From: Cyclospora cayetanensis
Lineage: Eukaryota > Apicomplexa > Conoidasida > Eucoccidiorida > Eimeriidae
Reading direction: 5' to 3'
NCBI RefSeq assembly: GCF_002999335.1
Contig: NW_020312667.1
Span: 62,001-126,000, forward strand
Length of the DNA stretch: 64,000 nucleotides
A model generated the notes under the pieces. It was given only the letters and a program-made list of their open reading frames with translations. It was not told the origin of the DNA and did not search any database. Positions 32,662 to 43,500 of this stretch are shown here, in pieces. Each line of letters starts with the position of its first letter. The stretch's first letter is position 1. A program made the translations under genes and the position numbers.

Positions 32662-35600
32662 ATGGACTTGCTCCGGCGAGCTTCATCTGGGCCTGTTCGT
32701 ATCAGAGGAACCGTTGTAAGCAGAAGCACCGTTGGCATCGGCAGTAACCGAGGCTGTTTGTCTGCTCATAGGAGGGAACCAGGCCATGAGCTGCATTCCA
32801 GCTGTGAACGGCGCACAGATGTTCAGGCAGAAAGCCTCGCACACCACTCCGCGGCTCCCAACGCAGCTAAGTCTCTCTCTTCGCAGGCCCCCAACATTGG
32901 ATCTTCACCCCTCCTAGTCGGATCACATCCAGTGCCTTGCAAAACGCACTGGGGCAGTCCATATGCATGCAGCGACCTCGGCTTTCGCCAGTTTTACTGC
33001 AAGTATTTCAACAGGGGCCCTCGTGGGACGATTCCTCGCGAGGGTGGTCAGAGGTTCAGCCATCTGCTTTCATGGCAGCCTGGCCGTAGTGCCTTGAACT
33101 GTGCTTTTCATTCAAACTATGAGTGTGAACGTTCTCCGTCATTCAGTGCGAGCCGCGCAGGCTTCCAAGAACGACACTGTATAGCAACTTTTCCGCCGTC
33201 TGCTGGCCTCCGTAGAAGAAAGCAGGGTTCTGCTCAGCTGTATGTGCATCCCAAGCCTGGTGACGGGCAGGAAACCACCACAAGCTTACACGGAAGCTGT
33301 TTCCGCAGTAGGCTAGGCCTTTCGAAGTCTTCTAAGTCGCGGCAGCCTTTGCACGACGAACGGCACCCTCTATTTCGAATACGTGCGTTTTCCTTGGCCA
33401 TTGCCGCTGTGTGCTTTGTTCCCCTGATAATTGACGAGGACACTCCAATTGGTTTTGATGGCGGAGGAGAGCTGCTTTCTTGCAACTCAGAAAGCCTTGT
33501 GGGTACCTCTAGCGGTGCTAACAACACTGTTGCCATCAATGACGAGAACGAACCAGGGGAGACGAACAGCTCCAGTGGCAGACTGTTCGAAATCGCCGTT
33601 CTGCAACGACGGCTTCGGAGCTTCCAGCAGCGACTGACCCGATACACCAGTCAACTTCTTCTAGTAGGATGCGGGGGGTATTCTGGATCGGAATATACGG
33701 ATGCGCACTATTTATGGGGGGCCGTTTGGCAACGTTTTCTATTCCTGTGGGCTGCATCTAGAAATGCTTCCGAGGTTGCCAATTTCGCAGTGATGAAGGA
33801 ATGCAATGCGAATAAGAAAACCATACCGTCAGCAGCTGATGCAGGGTTGTCGCAAAGTGAAGACGCCCTGCAGGAGCAGAACATTGAGAGAGATGCAACC
33901 GCGAATGCAGCAGCAAAGGAATCAACGGAGCCGCGAGATATTTCGACCAATCAAGAAATATTTGCTGGCCATGCCTCCAAAACCACGGTGCGCACTTCTT
34001 ACGCACAGAAAGCGATACATGTAGCAGCAGAGGCTGCGCATTGTGGTGTCGTTCCACCATCGCAGTGGACGAAAGAGCCTGAGCTTTTGGAGAAAAATAC
34101 AAATTGCAGGCAGGCAGGGGACGAAGCAGGATTTTCTCTCGGTGGGATAGCGTCCTGGTTCCGTCCGCTTGGATTTTTCTTTGGAATGGCAGCGTCCGTC
34201 TGTCAGCGACTTCTATATGTTGTACCGCTGGCCTTCTCCGCAGCAGTTGCGGCGTTCTGGCTGCTTTTGCTGCCCATCGTTTCGAGCGCGCTGCACTTTT
34301 GTGGCTTGGAAAGCGAGAAGGTCGTACACTGGGAATCTGTTGCTCAGCGCGAACTGGAAGAAGTCATTTTCACGGCTGTGACTGCGGCAGCTTCCGCTGC
34401 AGGGCCTACTTATGTCAAGTTTCTGCAGGCGCGTGCTGTACACGTCTCCTGTTGTATAGTCTCGTTTCCTTTGCCCCTGATTTGCCTGTTATTCCTCATA
34501 ATCGAAAGCCGTACTGGGGTAGTAGGCGTCGAGGGCCTGGGTTGGTGAGTCACCTAAGGTGGTCTTCATTGTTTTGTGTTCCCTTCAGACTAGGCTTGCG
34601 TTTTTGTGCTTGAAAGTTTGCTGCAGTGGATTGCTACTCGGCCTGACCTGTTCCATGAGTCTCTCTGTTCACGGTGTGCAAAGTAAGACGGACGTTTTCC
34701 CTGTATACATGTAGCCATTGATTTCAAGCTGGCAATTGTATGTTTATACCGTCCTTGCTTAGTCAAAATACCTCTTGCCACGTAGATATTCCATTGTGTC
34801 AGAATTCAAATGACGACCCAGCAGCCCCCGTAAAAAGTTGAACAGCTGCGATATCGCTGCCTGCCGTATGGGTGTCTGAAGGCTGCAGACTGCAGTACAG
34901 CCCTTTGCCTACCCCCGAGCTGCTCTTCTCCTCCGGGAACAATTTGGTGAAGATGTTGAGGAGCATTTAGTGCTTGATCCAACGTAAGCTAGTGCCTTTC
35001 CATTCCTCTTAAGTCCACTGGACTCTGCCGCGGGGGGTAGGAGGGCTGTTCGTGGGTTTCCTCCTGCAAGCAATGAGGCTGATATCCACAGCAAGCCACA
35101 ACTGTGGTAGAGCTGCACCAGCATCGTATGCCTTGCTCCAACGTTCTAGGATGCATTTCAGGTTGTTTTTCTCTTCTTCAGGCCCATCGGGTGCGGCTGC
35201 ATCGCACAAGTCTACCGCGCGTATCTCCTTTTATCTGCTGGAGCAAGTGACCAGTCTAAGCGTTTTTTCCTGGACCACGCATTCGTTCTTGGGGGCAGTA
35301 CTTTGAAATCTGTTGATTCAAAGCCTGAAGAGGGCGGCAAGTTACCCCCAGTCGCTGTTGCAGTGAAAATCATGAGGCCGGGAGTGCGAGAAGCAATGGA
35401 ATTCGGTGTGCCCCCTACGCATCGCTGATTGCACTTTTGGATGTACTCCAGTATAGAAGGAACTGCTTGAACCAAGCTGCTAGGTATTGTGTAACACCGT
35501 TGGTGTTTCCTGGTGTTGGGGTGTAGGGCATATCACTGAAGGGCCAACAGTTGTTTTTCGAAAGAGCGAAATTTTTTTAAGCTTGTGAACGCCTGTACTT

Positions 35601-38441
35601 TGCATTTGATGATGTATTGTTGTGTCCTTGCTGCAGATCTCTACATTATGCTCATGTTGGCGTCGGCGTTGCAGTGGCTTCCTGCTTTCGATTTTGTTGC
35701 CATTAAGAACAGGTGACTGCAGATGGCATGCGGGAAAAATGTCTTTCCAGCGTTTTGTTGGATACTTACACCTGTCAGTGTGCCGAATGAGCTTAGCATG
35801 GCCCGTGCTGTTCTTCTGCGCAGTGTTGAGGAGTTCGCAACGGCGATGCGGCGGCAGCTGGATTTCGGTCTGGAGGAGCATCATTTAAAGCGTTTCCGCA
35901 ACAGCTTTGGCCTCCCTTCCCTCTCTATTCCAGACGATGTAGTACCGATTCGTAACAAATGCAGACGGATGAGAGAGCCCACACACGAAGCTACACCTGC
36001 CGTAGATCCTCAGACAAAGGGGCAGCACAACAGTTTTATCGGCTCCCTGTCCCGAAAGATCCTCGGCATGAGGCGTCAAGTCACTTTTCCTTACCCCTTC
36101 GAGAGCCTCAGCAGCAGTGAGGTGCTCGTTATGACTCTTGAACCAGGTTTCACCCTGAATGAGCTGCTCAAAACAAGAGTCAAGCTCAAAGGTACCAAGC
36201 AAGGGCAGCCTAAAACCAATATGGCAAAGTCTCAGTGGGATGCACTTATATCGAATACCCCCACTGGAGGCGGAACGCAGGACGCAGGGGGGTCTCTGAA
36301 TTCTGCTGCAAAAAGGATTATTGAGGTGCGCAGGCAAGTGAATAATGTTTTACTCTGCTGCAACGCAAAGTAACTTTATGTGGTGCATTGCAAGCATGTG
36401 AAATGAAATAGTACGTGTGCAGAAGCTTTAAGAGGTTCCTAGAAGAATATTGGTCGTAGCAAGGAGCAACATGTAGTGTTATTAGCGGCACTCAACACGG
36501 TTCATCTTGTTTTGTAATATCGCTTCATCAAGTTTCGTCTCAAGCTCTGTGCGCCCACTCAAATGTGGCAGTACGGTCAACGCCTTTTCAGGAAATGGAC
36601 TCAAGTGCCTATGCGGCATGCGCATGCACCGTGTCTCTTTCAGCGTTTTAATAGCGTTGGCATGATCTGCCTGCACTCCTTCCTCCAGATGGTCTTCCTC
36701 GATAACTTCTTCCATGGCGACATGCACAGCGGCAACCTCTTATGCCGCTTTGCCCGTAGCAGCAAAGAGGTACAATGTTTTTCGCGAACACAATCTTTCC
36801 GATTTCCTTAATTTCGCACATGGTCTGTCGTTATCTATCGAGCTCTGCCCCTGAATCGTGGTGGCCATGTTCCCCTCCCACTTTCAGCCGTGCTCACTCT
36901 ACCTGTGTGTCTCGTTGCTCTTACCCTGTTTGCTTCGTCACCTTGATCACTGCTCAGGCGCTCCACATTAAGGCAGATTTTTTTTGAACGGGGTGGGGTT
37001 GACGTTATGTATGGATTAATCCTTTCTGTGCGCAACAACCCCATCAAACGTGATTTTTTACTTTCAAGATCCGTTCTGCCTCGCAGCTCATATTTCCAGT
37101 GCTTCCTGATGCACCCCGCACCCTCGTCTCTCCAGAACCTGTATCTTTGGATGGTTAGTTAGTGTACCCTTCTGTTTCATCAGTCCAGTGCATAATGGCC
37201 ACGCATTTCTTCGAAGATATGCCAATAGTGACGCTTCCACTGGAGCAACGCCGCGTCACTCAGCAAAAAGGCTCTTGCTTCTTGCCCGTGCTCCATCTGC
37301 CTGAGCCCACTACTGCCTAGATTCCACTTTTTGTGGCTGCTTGCAGCGCAGAAGCTCTTATTATCTTATGCCTGTGTCTTTCAAAGGCCCCCTGGAATTG
37401 GTTGTGTTGGACTGCGGTTTGGCCGCCTCCTTGAAGCAAGCTGATCGTGTCAATTTTGTTACCCTGCTTGAAGCTGTTCGACGGAAGCACGGCAGAGACG
37501 CAGGTGCGCAGCAGTTACTCACGTACTACACCGGACTAGCTATAGTGCATTATAATGTGGGAAGGTAATTTGCTACTATGCGTAACAAACAAAGCCTCAG
37601 TTCCCTGATTACCGTAGAGAGCTAGTTGGTTGGCTACGTAACGATCGGTCCGTCTTCACAGATCATGTATGGGAATTGACTGCATGAACGAATTGGGTAC
37701 TGGTTGGGTCTGATAGTAGATCAGGTGCATGTGAACAATAACGAGATCTACATGACAGCTCTGGTGAACGAGGACAGCCACTTGAGGGTGTTTGTGAAAC
37801 CGTCAACAGGTGTAGCGATGTTGCAAAGGGCTCGCAAGAACGCCTGCAAGGACAAAGAGGGGTTTTTCTCCGAGGTGGAGGCTCTCATCAACGAATATCA
37901 CTTTGAGGTTAGCTTTGTAAGACGCCAGGATGCAATTTTCTAGACGTTTAAAGCAATTGAGATAAATTTGCTCAGTTTCCCTATATTGTGGCCCTTGATT
38001 GCGCTGTGGAAGTCCAGAATGATCTGCGCTTACTTCGCCCAATATCTTGAAGATGACTGGTTTGCGCTGTTGCTTGTGAAAGGAAGGCAAATCGATGCAG
38101 ATGAGCCACGTCCGGTTCACTTCTCTGATGAGTCGCATGCTCGCGCTGTCCAAGAAGTACTCTGTCGAGTTGGACCCTTCTTTTGTTTCGGTACATTTCT
38201 TATGCGCGATCAGCTGTACACACAGTTGGCGATCTACTGCTATTGGCACCATGATATGCGTCCGGGCTTATTTATTCCACGTATTGCAAATACTTTATGG
38301 TGCGTGATGCAGATCGTTGTAGCGATGTCGGTTCTCGAAGGAGTTGGGGCCCAACTTTGCCCTGATGCTGACGTTCTGAGGACAGCTTTGCCGTATAGCT
38401 GCATGGCGTCAAAGCTATTAGGTTGCGCCAGTGAAGCCTGA
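32662..38441 (+). CDS. ADCK2-like UbiB/ABC1 atypical protein kinase (13 exons)
   Basis: Exons: 32662..34428, 34627..34673, 34803..34829, 34882..34983, 35182..35405, 35637..35712, 35779..36325, 36644..36769, 37069..37153, 37387..37503, 37810..37907, 38101..38190, 38313..38441; all phases agree, giving 1,144 residues. Family signatures in order: GPTYVKFLQ/WIATRPDLF (KxGQ region, 583-598), PIGCGCIAQV (649-658, Ala-rich-loop equivalent), VAVKI with Lys710, EEFATAMRRQLDF (765-777, QTDL motif), HGDMHSGN (954-961), LDCG with Asp1009, and a C-terminal VLEGVG helix. The IGCGCIAQVY form and VFLDNFFHGD resemble ADCK2 rather than ADCK1/3. Family members act in mitochondria and affect coenzyme Q biosynthesis. 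The first 580 residues are extra: a basic Arg/Ser start compatible with mitochondrial import, one hydrophobic segment (about 239-257) and a longer hydrophobic block (about 499-545). Exon 1 seems to end with a GC donor; a GT donor 9 nt later would insert three residues. Confidence 0.9.
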
Positions 38442-40558
38442 GGTCTACGCTGGAGAATTCAAGTTTGGTTACATGGAATCCAGAAATGACGGAAGGGGGC
38501 AGAGCAAGGCGCGTACCACGGTGGACAATGAAGGTATAGCTCATAAGAACTCAGCTGAACTCGAATTAGGCCATTGTGCATGCAAGGCGCCGCTGACTAA
38601 ATACCATGAATGCCTTCTTGGTTCTGTTTGGAACAGGCGACCGCTGTATCTGTTCAATGTTAAGTGCGCGCATTGCACTGGCGGGATTGTGGCAAACAGT
38701 TTTTTCTCCGTCAGCGCCATCTGTGGGAGAGGTACACCTCTGTTGTACATTAAATACTTTCTATAGCATTGCTATTCTCATTTTTTCGGATGTTGCCCGG
38801 GAAGCCCAATGTATTGCATATGCCTGGAAAGTTGTTTACAGTCTACTGTGCATCCTAACTTCCTTCATATAGCAGGGAATGGCTTTTCTGCTAAATGAAT
38901 TGTTACTTATTTTCGCCCCACGGCAAAACTGAAACTAGATTCGTGCTCAATTTCCCAGCAACTCCAGCATCTTATGACGTTCGATAGGACCGCACAGTAT
39001 CGACTAGAGTCCGGCAACATTCAAGCGTGGCGAAGAGCCTTCTAGAATGCAATAAACAGATACCCAGCTGGAACTCGAATTTCCGAGTCATAATAATACT
39101 TGTACTGGGCTACGCAAATGTGCCGTCGGGAAGAGAAGAAAGACGATCTGTAGTGGGCTAAGCTACATGTAAAAGTTTTATACTGCAGTAGCTGTATCAA
39201 ACCTGGAAAATCGCCTTTCCTTTTAGTGTATTTTCTCTATTGCAGAGTGCTGTTAGCTCGATACAGAAGACGAATCGGTGGATGCGCGTGCGCTAGAGGG
39301 TGTCTGCAGTTAGTAGCAAATAGTGCTCAAGGCAGCAGCGCGTACTGTAGCTGTACCTCTGCCATTATGCTGAAGGCAATAAAGGGCGGGGTAGGGATAA
39401 GGCGGGAGTTCTTTTGAGGGCACTCAATAGTTTTCTGCTAAGTGTGCGTTCAGTTTGACGTCAAGTTCCTAAGGAGGCAATAAATGTATCGTTCCACCAT
39501 GAAGGAGCGAAGCAGGGCACTGACCTCGCCGGGTTTTATCGCAATTAGGTTTTACTCTCGATACTTGACCAAAAAGGTTTTCTTTTCTTTCTGTGTGCAG
39601 TAGAGCGGATTCACTGCTGTGGAGCTGGCCTTAAGTTCTTGAAAGAAGCAGGTGGGTTTGCCGTCATTGAACAGATTGGATAGCCCACTTCTCAATGAAA
39701 ACAGAATCTATAAAGGCTTACCGCTGGCCATGGTTTATCATCAGAGCACACATAACAACCCAATTCAGCCTTTGGAGGCCGTTGAACTTCGGGGTTGAAA
39801 CCCTTCAGTATTACGACAAGCAGTCATATTCAGTTTCGCGTAGGCGCATGCAATACAGGATATAAATTTCGCGATGCATACAAATTTTGGGGGGGCCAAA
39901 GCTCAAATTATAAAATCCCCTGCACATGTTTCCTAAAAGGCCATACTCCCATAAGCCAGGTTCAAATATGCAGCAAATTTGCATCCCAAATGATAGAAAT
40001 ATCTGAGCAGTAGACACAGAACGTGTTCATAGGTCAATCATTGGCTTGTACTTTGTTGTTTTGCAAAAGTGGAGAGAAGACATTCAACAGAAGCATCCTC
40101 GGGTGTGCAGCCATGAACTGCCTTGGCTCCCGACAGCCAATGGTTCTGGTGTATTTGCTGATGTAGACAAGGGCTTATCCCCCTCCTAAGTCATCTATAA
40201 AGAAGGACAGTGATAGAAAACCACATAAAATGGTAGAAGACTTCCATGATACGTTTTTTCCAGTTGCGTCTCACGTGGGCATGCATGCTCGTGGACCCGT
40301 GTGCGGCTGGCGAACAGCTCTCGTGAAAAAGCAAAAAAAGATCGATGTGGGGGGTCTCAAGAGGAACTACAGACTAAATTGCTTACAGGAAACATTGGTA
40401 TGCGAGGTCGTGACTCCCTCACATTTTTTGTGTGATTGGAGCCGAATAACCAGGATTCCCTCCTGAACATCTCTCGGCTTGCCCTTGCACCATGCCTCTC
40501 TACAGCAAAGACAGGCCCGGGTAGCCTTTGGCCAAAGAAGTCAGTGTCGCTGCAGATA
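38442..40558. other. Intergenic between ADCK2-like and helicase genes
   Basis: Two kilobases without a supportable exon. The segment around 39290-39480 faintly resembles the dispersed repeat at 9580-9680 but is too diverged to assign. 5' exons of the helicase gene could lie here, because its assigned start at 40559 follows an AG that could be an acceptor. Confidence 0.35.
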
Positions 40559-43500
40559 ATGCTAGGCACAAAGTGCTTAGACACCTCGGAAGAGGGAACG
40601 CTCCCGAGGGGGGGGTCACCTAGGGCAAGTGCGGAAGAGGACGACCAGCACATAGAGAGGAAAGAGCAACAGGATGGGCCTGGCGATTTGCCACGAGAGG
40701 CGGCAAATTTTTTTCCTGCTAAACATCCCCAGCCAAATGTCGTGTGTTCCACTGGTCCCTTTCCATGGGTGCCCGACTGGCGGAGGGAGCGCGAGGCCCC
40801 TCCTGAACGGATTCAAGTGCCTTACCACACAAAAATTGACTTTAGGCGTCTGTTTGGAATGCAGGTGTGCTACACCCATCATTTCCACCCAAATCTGCCC
40901 TGAATGTGGCCGTGCATGCTTTAAGGTATTTTTATATGAAAGGTACCGCAATGATCATTCATATCTGTGTTTTGAATGTGGTGTTTTGAGGATCAGCTTC
41001 CTCCGCTACGCCTTAGTGAATCCGTGAAAACAGCCATCACGTCCAGCCTAGGGCTTCCAACTCTGAGAATCGGCGCTGAGTTACTAGATGTTATCCGCTC
41101 AAATCTGGTCACAGTTGTCACAGGTAAGCTCACTGAACTCCTCATCCTGTTTTTATCTTATGGCTCCTTTTGCTGCCACTGAGCTGGTAAAACCGATTTT
41201 CAAACGCTGCGGGTGTGAAAATATTTGGATCTGTTTATTTGCCACGCTGTCAGGAGCCAATTGCATGATATAACTCTGAGGACCACTGCTATGTTGTTTA
41301 CGTATTTTTGTACATGAAGATCAGTATGCCTAGCTATTAATCGATCGATTTGGTTGTGACGTTGTGATGTTTCGTAGGCTCTACGGGGTGCGGGAAGACC
41401 ACCATTGTGCCGCTGCTTCTGCTGCTGCAGCACACTAATGCCAGGCTTCTCATTGCGTTGCCTCGGCGTATTGCTGCACAGATGGCTGCAGAGCGTCTCA
41501 GGCAACTTCTGGGCGAGGAACGACTTGGTAGGCGTAGAGAAACAATGTAGCGGCAGAAAGAAAGCAAAGTAATTACTAAGATTCGGGCTTTGGTATCGCG
41601 TGGCTGCTTCGCCTTTGGGCAGTAGCACAGATCATGGCTCCACCTGGTGCAGGCCGTAGGGGAGAACATGGGACAAGAATAAGATATATATATGTATACT
41701 CTAGTCTACGATTGGTTTTGAATTTTTCACCGACTTTCATTCATTAGGACACATTCGCGCTGTTGTATTCTCTCAGGGCAAACGGTTGGCTACCACGTTG
41801 GTCATGAAGAACCGTGCAAGTCAGAAGCGACCCGTTTGATGTTTGTGACTGCGGGGATGCTGCGGAAGTACGTCACTAGGGCCTTACGACATTTGCACAT
41901 CATTGGGAAGAAGCCGCAGTGTCGGTTGGAGTGCTCTTCTGACGGAGTGTCATCGATGATGCACACCAGTTTTCGTTCATCCTTTCCGTATGATTTCGTC
42001 CTGGTGGACGAAGTTCACGAGCGTACTGTCGACTGTGATATGTCTTTGTTGCTGCTTAAGTGTCTTGCTGTGAAGGTAACAGCGGCTGCCTCCGTCGCTA
42101 GAGCGCCGCTACCTGTCTTCCGAATAGTTGTCATGTCTGCCACCATAAGCGCCCACGACTTCGCCACATTCCTTGCGGGGGAGAGTTTGAACATGTTCGA
42201 GGCAGAACACGCAGCATGGACCGACCAGACCCTTTTGCTGCGTATCAGAGGAACCTTAATGAAAAGCCAGCTTCCCCATCTCCCAAATAAAGGCCTCAAT
42301 GATCAGCGCTGTGAATTAGGGAGGCGCGAGCGTCTGATTGGTTTAGCGAGGAATCTGTCATCACCCCTTAACGAGCTTGTGCACCTTTGGAAGAACCGTC
42401 GCTCTAGGGAGTTGGTGAACGTTTTTAAAGATCAGCAGCGTTCAATGAAGCTGCGTGGCGCTTGCGGCATGCTGCAGTGGAGGCACGTATCCGGCAGCGC
42501 ACGCGTGAACGCCAACTGTGTAGAAGTGGCTAGGCGCACGAATTTCCCCGTCGAGGAGCTCTTCTGGGAGGACCTGTGTGATCTGGCAAGTGCGTCTTTG
42601 GCCTCTGCAGCCGCGGATCTTTTGAGTCTTGCTGCCAGTCCTACTCTCTTGCGCTGCTTGGGAATAGATCCTGACACTGGCTGCCCGTTTACGCCGGCGG
42701 GAGACGTGCCCCGGAGTTTCTTGCACGCATGCAAACCGCAGATCTACCCACAAACTGGCAGTGCAGAAGATCCAGCGGAGCCTTACCAGGGAGAAGGTGC
42801 CAGTTGGTTGGAGAGCGAATACGACACTATGCCTAGCAGGAATGACTACTGCTTTGAAAAGCCCAGGCTTAACTTCTCGTGTCTCGAGAAAGCGTCACGG
42901 CTTTTGATGTTGATCCATGTTCAGTGCTTGCTTCGAAATGCGCCCCAGCTCGGAGTCCTCGTCTTCCTTCCTGGTAGGCTTCACTGCCTCAGCCGTTCTT
43001 GTAACGCTCCCTCGGATTATACGCTACACTTGGTTTGTGATTCTTCTCTAATTACTTACGAAGCGCGGACGGCTGCGCTCGAACTTCAAAACTTTTGGCG
43101 CAAGTGGGCTTTGCGGCGTTTGAGGGCAAGTGTTGGAGTGTTCTCTCGTGTGCCTGGTGCAGGAAAGACTGAGATATTCCGCATGATGAGTGCACTGGAT
43201 CATGCGAAAAATGAGGCAGCTGCAGCCTTGGAAGCCATGGAGAATGCTCGAAGAAGCGGCACAAGGCCTGACTCCCGGGGAGAGACGGAAGACTCCGTAA
43301 TACGGCTGCGAGTTGATGTGCAGGTGCTCCGTATTCATAGAGACGCAGAAACAGATGATTTGAAGCATGCAAAACAGCATGCTCCAAGGTCTACGTGCAT
43401 GAAGATCATCCTCGCAACAAATATCGCGGAAAGCAGCATCACCTTTGTCGACGTCTGCATTGTTATGGACTTCGCTCTCGTCAAGGCAAGCCAGCTTTTC

